In this document: positions 1 through 9,737 of the stretch, piece by piece
Position numbering within the stretch: position 1 is the stretch's first letter
Layout of the letters: every line of letters begins with the position of its first letter
NCBI GenBank assembly: GCA_013076295.1
Contig: RQOL01000532.1
Location: forward strand, 4,278,001-4,342,000
Length of the DNA stretch: 64,000 nucleotides
Source of the DNA: Sanderia malayensis
Lineage: Eukaryota > Cnidaria > Scyphozoa > Semaeostomeae > Pelagiidae
Direction of reading: 5' to 3'
Position numbers and translations under genes: made by a program
The notes under the pieces: model-generated
What the model was told of the DNA's origin: nothing
The model's input: only the letters and a program-made list of their open reading frames with translations
The model's database searches: none

Positions 1-139
1 AATTCAATTAATCCGCAGCAAGGAAACCTTCCTTCATAGTCAGTAGAAAATATTTAAAAAATATTTGTCATCAGTGATGCAATGCAAGACAATGCATTTT
101 TCGTCTGATATTGCCAGTCTAATATTTCAATACTTGTAA

Positions 140-724
140 GTGGGCAGGGTACAACGCCTCATCACCATTGAACACTCATACTGATGAGGTAGGAGGTAGT
201 TTCTATCCGAACGTAAGAATGAGAATTGTTAGACACTACTATTTCAATAAAGTTTAAGCGCAATTCCATATTGAGCAACATCTTGTAGATTTTTAAATAT
301 GTGAGTACCTTGTCAGCGATGTGGCATTGCAACCGAATTTGCACTCTACTCTTCTTCCAATGCATTCCAATGAAATATGACTAGCCAGTTCTCTTCTTGC
401 CATGTCCTTCTGGCAATGATCGCATTGGACGAGTTCCATTGGGCGAAGTCCTCTCTGTTCCACAGCGTCCCGTCGTAACACAGTCTCATCGCAACCAGCG
501 TTCGGACACCCAATTGACACTAGGTCACAATCATCCAAATGGCCTTTGACAATTGCTACTGTGCAAGAGAACCCATACCGTGCCGATAAGCTTTCAACCA
601 GAGTTCTCAGACTGTAGTTCGTTACTGGATATGCTTCCAGGGCAGTTCTGCACACTAGACAATATTTCTGGCTGCTATTTTGGCATGTTCGGCATATTGT
701 ATGTCCGCATTTTCCATGTAAATA
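140..724 (-). pseudogene. RING/TRAF-type zinc-finger gene, decayed copy I
   Basis: Diverged duplicate of the gene at 11240-11924. The second half of a RING finger is visible at about 714-650 (CGHTICRTC, then a C-x2-C pair), followed by a zinc-finger region down to about 305 where the splice donor of copy II is conserved. It is damaged. The first C-x2-C pair of the TRAF-like finger, present in copy II as CKLC, has been deleted at about 575. The RING motif CPVC of copy II reads CLVC here. The last exon (about 215-140) stops soon after MVMRRC because a Cys codon became Tyr and the sequence diverges. Copy II is the better guide to the gene. The RING/TRAF call rests on Cys/His spacing only. Confidence 0.55.
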
Positions 725-837
725 TCAAGGTATTTGAACTTCATAATGAATGTAATGATGAGAAGCGAGTATTCTTTTACGACCTTTATATGTATTGAAC
801 AAACACGTCAACAAGAGATTTTGCATTAATGGTGTCT

Positions 838-1110
838 TACTGACCACGCTGAACAGTTGAGGCCTGTGCTATAACTACACAATATTTCAATCGATGAGCT
901 TGTCATTCTTTCTATTCTACGTTGCCACTTTGGTGCTCTACACTGTTCAGATTATCTGCAACTGCTTTCCATTTTTCTCCCCTCTCCATGCTTCCCTGCT
1001 TCGAAATCCACAATTCTGAAGCCAAAAGCTCTTTTAATAGTAAATCATCATGATTTGTCAACCACTGAAATCTCTTCCTGACATGTTCGCGATTATTTTT
1101 AGGAGCTCAA
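838..1110 (-). pseudogene. Myb/SANT-like domain fragment, copy I
   Basis: In the duplicate at 12050-12310 the minus strand reads HVRKIFQWLTNHDDL, then after a frameshift GRKWKAVADNLNS. This resembles the Myb/SANT-like domain found at the start of some transposon-linked proteins, which has an HD..L segment and a W..IA..LN segment. Copy I carries the same sequence with further small changes. It ends beside a good GT donor (about 838 here, 12046 in copy II) just upstream of the RING segment, so it could be a 5' exon of that gene. It is broken in all frames; the domain assignment is tentative. Confidence 0.25.
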
Positions 1111-1136
1111 ATCAAAATTGCAATCAGTACTTCTGT

Positions 1137-1200
1137 TGCAGTTGATACGTTTTGGGCCTGTAATCTTTCTATTGCAGTTGATACGTTTTGGGCCTGTAAT
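1137..1200. repeat. 35-36 bp minisatellite, 2 units
   Basis: The unit contains TTGATACGTTTTGGGCCTGT. There are two units here and three in the duplicate at 12347-12440. The last unit runs directly into a TGTAATGG(T)AGGCAGGTTG motif shared with the putative LTR ends at 2264 and 14029. Confidence 0.8.
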
Positions 1201-1737
1201 GGTAGGCAGGTTGACCGAAGAAACAACGTTTTCTACAACTTTTATTTTCTTCAACTAATAGTAGCTTTAATGGAAATATAAGGAAACAAATTGAATATAT
1301 GACAACGAAACAAATAGAAAAATAATAGAAAAGAATGAATATATGATAACGAAACAAAGCAGTTACGAGTCTTACAGCGCAACCCCAAAGCCGCGCAACG
1401 CAGCCATCGTGCTCACATCCAAATGGGGCTGTACCACAGCTGGTACCTGCACCAGCATTGGCAAAAAAAGAGTTTTTTCTCCTGATGCAGTGTTCGTATG
1501 CATGGTAATACGTGTTATCATCTCTTTTTTCTCACAACTGTATTAAATGAAACTTTTTCACTACACGAACCCCTTTCTATTTGTTTCATCCATGTTAATT
1601 TTTGTCTGGATTTTCCGCAGCAATAAGATAAAATAAACTATAACCATCCTACCCGTCTTAGAGATTCCCCATTTTATATGCTATCGCGTTCCTGTAATTG
1701 CCGTTCCCCCTTTTAGAAAGAGCCGCTGCCAGCATGC

Positions 1738-2175
1738 TTGACATTCCATCTGGATTACTTGCGAAAATTCACTCACTGTCTCTCATCGTCCTTGTTTTCT
1801 CGCAGCCAATGTGCTGTACGCGGACCTTCTCATATCTGCCGGGCTGAACCTCTCGATCAGCGATCTCTTTACGGCTTGGTAGTCGGCCTTTTCTTCTTCT
1901 GGTACCTTCTCAAAATGGTCACCAGTTGGTCGTCTCAAGTATGCGGACACCATCCTTCCACATTTCGCCGTGTCCCATTCGTTGGCTCTTGCTATTCTTT
2001 CAAACGAAACGAACCAATCAATCACATCTTCATTGGGATAGCCATAAAAACGGTCTGGATGCACCAGAATCGAACGACTTGCTCCAAAGTTGATCTGTGC
2101 ATCACCACTGCCACTCGCCTCGTTACTTGTTGCTGTTCTTCTTCTCGTAGTTATTCTTCTTAAAGCGTTTTAGCG
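1738..2175 (-). pseudogene. LTR-retrotransposon gag remnant, copy I
   Basis: The minus-strand frame reads SGSGDAQINFGASRS, then HPDRFYGYPNEDVIDWFVSF and RANEWDTAKCGRMVSAYLR, ending at KQGR followed by TGA at about 1781. This has the look of a Ty3-like gag: an Asp-Trp-x-x-x-Phe-Glu helix and a W..A..A..YL segment. After the stop, coding-like sequence (ETVSEF) continues but soon shifts frame. No reverse transcriptase, protease or integrase was seen nearby. On the minus strand the segment upstream, near 2264-2245, reads ..ATTACA then TTGGTGACAGGAG, which looks like an LTR end plus a primer-binding site. The element is therefore a fragment: one LTR edge, a leader and a gag. Confidence 0.6.
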
Positions 2176-2261
2176 CACAACCTTTAGCGCTGGCTAGAGA
2201 TCGTAGATTTTATTTCACCTAGCCTCTAATTAATCGAATCCTATCTCCTGTCACCAATTGT

Positions 2262-2300
2262 AATGGTGGGCAGGTTGGCCGAAGAAACAACGAGTTATTT
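2262..2300 (-). mobile_element. Putative LTR edge next to primer-binding-like site
   Basis: TGTAATGGTGGGCAGGTTGG begins here on the plus strand. The same start with one or two changes occurs at 1195, 12440 and 14029. On the minus strand it is the 3' end of an LTR ending in ..TTACA, followed by TTGGTGACAGG, in the right place for a tRNA primer site ahead of gag. The LTR length could not be fixed, because the copies diverge after about 35 bp. Confidence 0.4.
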
Positions 2301-2355
2301 ATGAAACAAGTGTCTCTTCATCATAACAGTTCATTAACAGAACTGACAGAACTAA

Positions 2356-2661
2356 CTAACCAACTCGACAAATTACAGCGTTTAAATTAATTTCTGATAA
2401 GGTCACTCTTGGTCGGACACGCTCAGGTTGCTTTTCTAAGTCAGCAAGTTCTTGTAGCTCTTGCTCTGTTATGGTGTCTTCGTCCAGCGATTTGTTTAAG
2501 TCTGTGAAGAATTGGTCTTCTCGTCGTAGTTTTTGCACATAGTGGCTGATGGTGAGCAAGTTGTTTGTAGCATGTTTGAGTTCTTGGTGCGATTTTCTTA
2601 TGTGGTCTGAGCACATGATGATGTGGCGGTCGATGATTTGGTTTATTTTTTTTCTGTCCAT
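2356..2661 (-). CDS. Hypothetical 101-aa charged protein, copy I
   Basis: An open frame from ATG to stop, 101 codons, starting MDRKKINQIIDRHI. It is rich in Lys, Arg, Glu and Asp and probably alpha-helical or coiled-coil (ELKHATNNLLTISHYVQKL). The duplicate at 14124-14429 is open over the same length. By eye about a dozen bases differ and about ten of these change the residue, so there is no sign of protein-level constraint. It lies just upstream of the gag remnant on the same strand, inside or beside the LTR-like region, and may be part of that element. I recognise no domain. Confidence 0.35.
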   Translation of the reverse strand: MDRKKINQIIDRHIIMCSDHIRKSHQELKHATNNLLTISHYVQKLRREDQFFTDLNKSLDEDTITEQELQELADLEKQPERVRPRVTLSEINLNAVICRVG

Positions 2662-3009
2662 ATCTGAAATTGTAAATGGATAGTATAGTTCTTTGTTTAG
2701 ATTTGCTGTAAGGGAAATGTAATTAAGATAAGAATTAGGAGAAAAATGAGATTACAGATGAATGAAGTTGTAGATGATACTCACCGATGAGAAGTACGTA
2801 ATAGTATGTACGTTGAACCAAAATTTGTTGATTGTGTTTCGTAGGTCGCAGAGGTTGTGATTGGCAAAAATTTATTAATGATATCAAACTTTATTGGTAT
2901 AGGCTTTTTTAGGTCCGTTCTAGTGCCATTTTATTCCTGCTTACTTTATGTAGATCAATCACCGATCAAAACAGATATATGTGCTTTGAGGGTTTCATCT
3001 GGTTTAAAA

Positions 3010-3625
3010 AATGTTTATGACAATTGAATTCTGCATGCAATTGTCTTGCTTCCTGGCTGTTTATCTTTCCTTCCAGTTCTCGCACACAACCTATACGTCG
3101 TTGAGATTCAATGTCGGCACCAGGGTGTTTCATGGAACGTATCTAGTAGCGCAAGGTAGATGTTGCCACTTGTGACTGGATGGTTGGCCTTCACTCCCAA
3201 ATCGTTATTATTGAGCCAGGGAAAGGAGCACTTGAGTACAGAACCGTTGCTTTTTGATATTATGAGTTATATTAACACTAATATCTTTAACACAGGCGCC
3301 CGCATTTAAATTGAAAACATACGTCTCTTCGGATTGGTTGTTAATGAAGCTAATTACGTTATCAACAATTTCCCGTTTATCCACCGTGTGGCAAATATGT
3401 AACGCAATGAATTGTATGGCATACCTGTAATGTCGCAATTGCCGTGCTGTTGGCTATGGATCCTGTTGACTTACATGGCTGCTGCAGCTGTATTTATAGG
3501 TTGGGTACCTTGGGGTTGCTCCATCTGAATAGAGGACAGTCATTGTCGGTCTTGCTCTGCAACTCTGTCACGTTCTTTTCCTTCTAGAAATCCAAGATAC
3601 GTCAGTAAGCCTTCTTCGTCGTAAT
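3010..3625 (-). pseudogene. Ulp1/C48-like fragment plus unknown exon, copy I
   Basis: Decayed copy of 14751-15395. The frame around 3438-3208 reads REIVDNVISFINNQSEE and ends in CTQVLLSLAQ. In copy II the same place has WINGEIVDHVISLINNQ, which resembles the W-hydrophobic-N-D/G-E-I-[IV] start of Ulp1/C48 cysteine proteases, but the catalytic His-Asp-Cys region is absent. A second segment (about 3200-3010) encodes VKANHPVT...RRIGC...LHAEFN-type sequence, also found as a longer ORF at 15629-16093. Copy I is broken by small indels. The protease suggestion is weak. Confidence 0.3.
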
Positions 3626-3824
3626 TCATGTAATGCCATATACATGTTTCATTGCATGATGGGCATGGTGCCACGTCGCAGCAGGTTCCGCATTTCATAT
3701 CTCCATTAATTTCCACCCTGTTTTTTGTCAAGGTTTGCTGTTGCACTCAGATGGAAGGTCAAAACACAAGATAATGATTTGATTAAATTGAAAAGTGCAT
3801 TAAAATATATGTACACAATAAACG

Positions 3825-3891
3825 CCGACAATGACAACGATCCAATTTTCGATTTCTCCTCCGTCGAACATTGGATCGTTGTCGTTGTCGG
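3825..3891. repeat. Near-perfect 21-bp inverted repeat (hairpin)
   Basis: The left arm 3825-3845 (CCGACAATGACAACGATCCA...) and right arm 3871-3891 pair at 20 of 21 positions around a 25-nt loop. It sits just left of the end of duplicated copy I and outside any supported gene. It could be a small MITE, a hairpin RNA or a chance fold-back. Confidence 0.7.
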
Positions 3892-4311
3892 AACACGGTC
3901 GTGCTCCTCGTCTAAAGAAATCTTCAACCCTGAAATTGAGATGGAGCATAGAAATAACATGGACTATAGATAAATACGCAATATTAACCTAAATAGGATA
4001 TATCTTCAAAGAGATACTTTGAAACAGCTTGAGGAAACAAGTGTTTGTTCCACTGTTTATATTTATCACAGGGCTCCTCAGTGTGCCATGGATTTGAATA
4101 TGACGAACTTGTCCTATCAGTTAATTTTAGTTTTATAGATAGGCAGAATAGACAAATAGAATATGATGATCACCTGACGCGCTTACTTTTTCTTGTGGCC
4201 ATGGGGCAAATCACTCAAGAGAAATTAGAAATTACCATTACCAAAAATTATTTACCAAAAATTCCAATATTTCAGCATAAATTCCATTCCAAAGTATGAC
4301 GGATTACTTAC

Positions 4312-4876
4312 AGTGCTTGGCGACGTCGGGAATCCTCTTCTGGGGGTAAAGCGCCAGCAAAAAGAGATACATCCTTCTGCCTCTCACCTTTTAGAATAAA
4401 AGTCAAATTGTCTAAGTTTCAAAGACAGGCAGGACAACGCGTGAATCACAAAATATATTCATGATTTTTACTCACAAAAATGACGAAACGTCTGTTATCG
4501 TCATCTTCAGCATCGTCGTCTTCGTCATCTGCTAAATTGCCTTCATCCTCATCCTCATCACCAAAATCTATTTGAAACATAAAAAATGGTTTGGGATTAT
4601 TTTCCACACATTTGGGGCGCAAAAGATTGCGAATAATTTGTACATGCGTCGAACATTTAGCGACCAAGATCCTCCATGAGCAAACAGATGGGCACGAGTG
4701 AAGGAAATCGGATAAAATAAAAAAGAATTTACCGTTAGGTCTCGGTCTCTTGCTACAAAGAAAGAGAGAGTGAAGAAAATCCGGAGACACTGATAAACAT
4801 GAAATGCACACAATAAATTTTACTGTAATCATAAAACGAGGAAAAATTATATTTACCGAGTAATTCTTCCGTCCAT
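4312..4876 (-). CDS. Spliced unknown gene with acidic stretch and two 20-nt exons
   Basis: Four exons are in consistent phase on the minus strand: 4876-4857 (MDGRIT), 4752-4733 (KRPRPN), 4567-4476 and 4387-4312. Each junction has a usable AG acceptor and GT donor (GTAAAT, GTAAAT, GTGAGT, GTAAGT). The joined frame stays open for about 71 codons and then runs into the last GTAAGT; any further exon was not found. The third exon is highly acidic (GDEDEDEGNLADDEDDDAED) and the fourth has a basic then hydrophobic run (RRMYLFLLALYPQKR), like the start of some Harbinger-type transposases. The sequence just upstream of the ATG (about 4877-4920) is repeated upstream of another ORF at about 16045-16092. 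The function is not recognised. The 20-nt exons make the model uncertain. Confidence 0.35.
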
Positions 4877-5460
4877 GATAAAAGGGGTGAAATTATACTT
4901 GCATTTCGATTTTATTGAGCACACAAAATACACAAAAAACGACACAATTATATTTTTCCTTTCATTGTTTTCGCAAAATCCAGAGCTTCTTTACGGCATA
5001 CGAAAACGGTAGTCGACACACGACAAAATCGACAACGGCACAGTATCTCCAATACTGCTTCGGTTCCGTAAAATAAATAAATATATATATATATTTCCGT
5101 CGACAACAATTCAAAATGAAGCCGCAATTAACGTTTTGTAAAAGCCGCAATTAACCGTGGCTCTAAAAATTCATCTGAAATCCACATGGTTTCTCCGTTT
5201 GCTAGCTTAACAAAACATTTCATTTCTAGCCGTCCTTTTGTCAAAGCCAATAGTTACATTTTTTATTTACTTGTTTCTTTCTTTCTACTGTCCAAATTAA
5301 AATCATTTTTTTCAATCAATTGTTCATTATTTGCATCAGCAGCCAAATCATTGCTATTTACAGTGTTTCTTTATCAAGTCAATCTTCTCCACTCCACCCG
5401 GTTCCAATTATCCAGCGATTCAACAATATTCTCTTTGTCTTCGCCTCCAAACTTGTGGAT
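4877..5460. other. Intergenic, with short shared 5' sequence
   Basis: Positions 4877-4920 match 16045-16092 almost base for base (AAAAGGGGTGAAATTATACT). The minus strand at 5460-5230 contains coding-like fragments (DIHKFGGEDKENIVESLDNW) in shifted frames. These are probably the decayed C-terminal tail of the recombinase element to the right. Nothing else was seen. Confidence 0.4.
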
Positions 5461-5465
5461 ATCAA

Positions 5466-7110
5466 TTACCGATTTTCTGGGTTGCCTTGCCTTCTAACAG
5501 CTCTTTCAGAACTAACATGTTCCCGTTGTTTTCTGATTTGTGGTGTGTTAAAGTTTGCAGCATAACCTGGCTCATAGCCACTGAAATCTTGCATAACATA
5601 AATCTCTGAGCCTGTTGTTGTGTGACGTGACGTGACGTCAGGTGCCCGAAACAAATTAAAACTGGCACGTGTAATCTCTTCGAAAGTCCCATCGATGCCT
5701 GCAGCTTTTTGTGCAAGCGGGGTGTTCGCCAAACTCTGGCGTTTTCCGCTTTCCAGATATTCTCCTTGTCTTGATTGTTTGGAACACAATGGAAAGTCGG
5801 CGAAACGGTTGAACTCCTCCTGCAACTTTTCCCGAAATGCGTCTTGCATACTTGTGCATACTTGAAACATTAATGCCGCAATTTCCAACCAAATGGAACT
5901 TGCGGCTTCTGTTACTAGATGTTCTACCGCGTGTACAGTATTGTTCTCCGGCAGTGTGTAATACCGCAGCCTCTGCGTCCTGGGCCTGTAACGCATCAAT
6001 CTAGCCAGAGAATCTGTTATTGCCTTGTTTGATTTGTTTCCATTCAGTAGGAAGTTAACGCAAGCCTTTCTCATGTTAGTAGTTGTTAGTCGTAGGCCGG
6101 AGAATTCCGTGAAAGCCGTGGATATATATTGGGAGAAGGCAGCTGAACTCGAATAGGACGAACCATCTTTCTGCACAAATAAAGACTCGTGAGTGTTGCC
6201 ACTTGGCAATCTTTGCCTGTGTTTGTCAACATACTTAGTTATGTTACTAACCAAGTATCCAATGTTGGTAATGTCTATTACCTGCGAACCATAGGTCCAA
6301 CGTCCAACTGTTCAAAGATAAAAGCCTGTTTTGTGACATTTCCAAAGTCAATCACATTTGTATTTATAAATTGAGCAATATTGGTGGCTGACAGACGAAA
6401 CGTCTCATTTTATTATGATTTTACAGGTAGATCTGGTTTATATTTGCGGAAAATAAATTTTACTGTCCCATCACTCTCCATGCATAGGTAGTTGTTCTCG
6501 TCCATGGTCATATGCTTGCTCTTCTTTCGGCAATCCCTTAGTACCAAGTGAACAAAATCTAGATTTCTTCCCAGATTGCATGCCGTAAATATCAATAGCA
6601 ATAAGTAGTTCATAAATATACGGGCTTCTTCTTGGGGTGAACCGTCGAAGTTGTTGATAGTGGTTTTCATTTTCTTGATTACGGTCAAGATCTCTGCCCA
6701 AAAGAACGTTTCGTCTTTCGCCTTTAAGGGTTCCGACATTCGTCTTTCTCGTTCGTACGCCGTTTGTGCCTGACGCTGTAAGTTTTCCACTTCCACCAGA
6801 CATTTGACAAGGTGGGGTTGGTTTTTGCCTCTGATCTACCATAGTGTTTCCCATACTTGATCCTCATAATTTTTTGAAGGCTGTTTAACTCTCGGAAAAG
6901 TGTTTAGAGTTGATTCATGTGCTGCATAATGTTTTTCAAATAACATTTTTTGTTGAATTATTTCTCCACATTCTGGGCACTGATAATGTTCTGCATCTTC
7001 CCTTTTGAAAGACTTGTCTTTGTGACGTGCTTTGCATGGCATCATGCCCAATCTTTCATACCGTACGATTCGCTTTGCATTTAGATGACACTTGTCGATG
7101 TGACGCCTAA
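5466..7110 (-). mobile_element. Zinc-finger plus tyrosine-recombinase element, unit A
   Basis: Minus-strand order: (1) about 7110-6840, C2H2-like fingers, with HIDKCHLNAKR then YQCPECGE...KHYAAH. (2) About 6796-6413, a middle domain ending VKFIFRKYKP. (3) About 6290-5466, a recombinase core reading YGSQVIDITNIGYLV, then ESLFVQKDGS, TTTNMRKACVNFLL and LARLMRYRPRTQRLRYY. Part 3 resembles the C-terminal half of Crypton-type tyrosine recombinases: an LRK arginine box, a box II of the type M-x-H-S, and a tyrosine seven to nine residues later. Here box II reads MRYRP, so the usual His is Tyr. The parts are in different frames with stops between them, so the unit is dead or needs introns I could not define. 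Only unit A keeps the catalytic core; units B and C end before it. The Crypton label is inference from motif order. Confidence 0.5.
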
Positions 7111-7589
7111 ACTTGGATTCAAAAAACTCTGTTTTAGAAATAGGACGCAGTTTGCAATGATAATGTTTCCTTCTTTCGGTGCATAATTTGTCCTTTTCTG
7201 CACATGAGAAGGCAAAGACTGAGCAGTCAGGTGATGACTCAAAATGACCAAGAGAATAAAGCCATTATTCCTGATAACTTCTTTCGTTTTTCCTTTCCTG
7301 CTCCTGCCTCATTACCACTTTTCCTCTTTGGCGACTGCCCTCTGCTTTCCATGCTAAGCCTCCTCATCTATTGTCCCTTTTCAATATCTGCTGCTACTTT
7401 ATCTCCCCTTTCCTTTGCTGCCACACTCTTCATTTGTGGTGAACGAACTCCTGTGGAATTTCTTGGAATGTCATTTCTCGATATACTCATTGTATGCTGG
7501 ACATTTGTTTTAATTCATCTTTGAATTCGACCAACGTAGAAACACAAATGTTTTCAAGAGTTCATTACGATCAATTTTACATATAGCTT

Positions 7590-7995
7590 TCTTTCGCGCA
7601 ATATATCTTTCAACGCACCCAAACACACGGCGCACGATGACACTTGCAATTCTCTCCGAGCCTTGTCACACGAAACATCGCCACACTGGCCCAATCCACA
7701 ACGGCTGCTCGTCGCTGTTCGGCACTGAAATGGAAATACTCCCTCTCGTCGTCCTACAACTCCACGTACTGGTGTGCTCCAGCCAATCCCTCCGTATAAA
7801 CTCGCCGCAAACCGTGCATCGCCAACGACCGACACGTCATCATGTGCTCGAGCAGTCGCCACGGTATGCACACCGCCTCTCCTCCTCTGCCCATGGCCTC
7901 CGGCACGTCCATCCCTCAACGCACGCCAACCTATTGTAGGCGAGCGTCTCCTCCAACACTTTGCGCAAAAACGCCTGTCTGAAACACGAACCTCC
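7590..7995. repeat. GC-rich spacer, copy 1
   Basis: About 400 bp, clearly richer in G+C than the surroundings, placed between units A and B; a second copy is at 9325-9737. Minus-strand frames stay open for over 100 codons (for example 7919-7554), but the two copies differ by small indels that shift frame. At its right edge it is fused in frame-like fashion to the recombinase sequence (LVSNMGGSCFRQAF), replacing the catalytic region seen in unit A. The origin is unknown. Confidence 0.6.
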
Positions 7996-9324
7996 CATGT
8001 TACTAACCAAGTATCCAGTGTTGGTAATGTCTATTACCTGCGAGCCATAGGTCCAACTGTTCAAAAATAAAAGCCTGTTTTGTGACATTTCCAAAGTTGA
8101 TCAATTTGTATTTATAACATTTTATTATGAAAATTATTTTTATTATGATTCTACAGGTAGAGCTGGTTTATATTTGCGGAAAATAAATTTTACTGTCCAT
8201 CACTCTCCATGCATAGGTAGTTGTTCTCGTCCATGGTCATATGCTTGCTCTTTTTATCGGCAATCCCTTAGTATCAAGTGAACAAAATCTAGATTTCTTC
8301 CCGGATTGCATGCTGTAATATCAATAGCAATACGTAGTTCATAAATATACGGCTTCTTCTTGGGGTGAACCGTCGAAGTGTCGATAGTGGTTTTCATTTT
8401 CTTGACTACGGTCAAGATCTCTGCCCAAAAGAACGATCGTCTTTCGCCTTTAAGGGTTCCGACATTCGTCTTTCTCGTTCGTACGCCGTTTGTGCCTGAC
8501 GCTGTAAGTTTTTCACTTCCACAGACATTTGTCAAGGTGGGGTTGGTTTTTTATTGTTGTTGCCTCTAATCTACCATAGTGTTTCCCATACTTGATCCTC
8601 ATAATTTTGTGCAGGTTGTTTAACTCTCGGAAAAGTGTTTAGAGTTGATTCATGTGCTGCATAATGTTTTTCAAATAACAACTTTTGCTGAATCCTTTCT
8701 CCGCATTCTGGGCAGTGATAGTGCGCCCTATCTTCCCTTTTGAGTGACTTTTCTTGGTGAAGTGCTTTGCATGGCATCATGCCCAATCTTTCATACCGCA
8801 CGATTCGCTTTGCATTTAGATGACACTTGTCGATGTGACGCCTAAACTTGAATTAAAAAAACTCTGTTTTAGAAATAGGACACAGTTTGCAATGATAATG
8901 TTTCCTTCTTTCGGTGCATAATTTGTCCTTTTCTGCACATGAGAAGGCAAAGACTGAGCAGTCAGGTGATGACTCAAAATGACCAAGAGAATAAAGCCCA
9001 TTATTCCTGATAACTTCTTTCGTTTTTCCTTTCCTGCTCCTGCCTCATTACCACTTTTCCTCTTTGGCGACTGCCCTCTGCTTTCCATGCTAAGCCTCCT
9101 CATCTATTGTCCCTTTTCAATATCTGCTGCTACTTTATCTCCCCTTTCCTTTGCTGCCACACTCTTCATTTGTGGTGAACGAACTCCTGTGGAATTTCTT
9201 GGAATGTCATTTCTCGATATACTCCATTGTATGCTGGACATTTGTTTTAATTCATCTTTGAATTCGACCAACGTAGAAACACAAATGTTTTCAAGAGTTC
9301 ATTACGATCAATTTTACATATAGC

Positions 9325-9737
9325 TTTCTTTCGCGCAATATATCTTTCAACGCACCCAAACACACGGCGCACGATGACACTTGCAATTCTCTCCGAGCCT
9401 TGTTCACACGAAACATCGCCACACTGGCCCAATCCACAACGGCTGCTCGTCGCTGTTCGGCACTGAAATGGAAATACTCCCTCTCGTCGTCCTACAACTC
9501 CACGTACTGGTGTGCTCCAGCCAATCCCTCCGTATAAACTCGCCGCAAACCGTGCATCGCCAACGACCGACACGTCATCATGTGCTCGAGCAGTCGCCAC
9601 GGTATGCACACCGCCTCTCCTCCTCTGCCCATGGCCTCCGGCACGTCCATCCCCTCAACGCACGCCAACCTATTGTAGGCGAGCGTCTCCTCCAACACTT
9701 TGCGCAAAAACGCCTGTCTGAAACACGAACCTCCCAT
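9325..9737. repeat. GC-rich spacer, copy 2
   Basis: Second copy of the 7590-7995 spacer, between units B and C. Open minus-strand frames are at 9833-9492 and 9609-9247. They are probably by-products of high GC content, since no family is recognisable. Confidence 0.6.

Noticed and set aside
1195..2300. Pair of LTRs flanking the gag remnant
   Set aside because: Only the first 35 bp or so are shared between the 1195 and 2264 motifs, so a complete LTR pair could not be demonstrated.
3725..3973. 82-aa plus-strand and 84-aa minus-strand ORFs over the hairpin
   Set aside because: They overlap each other and the inverted repeat and show no domain or splice context.
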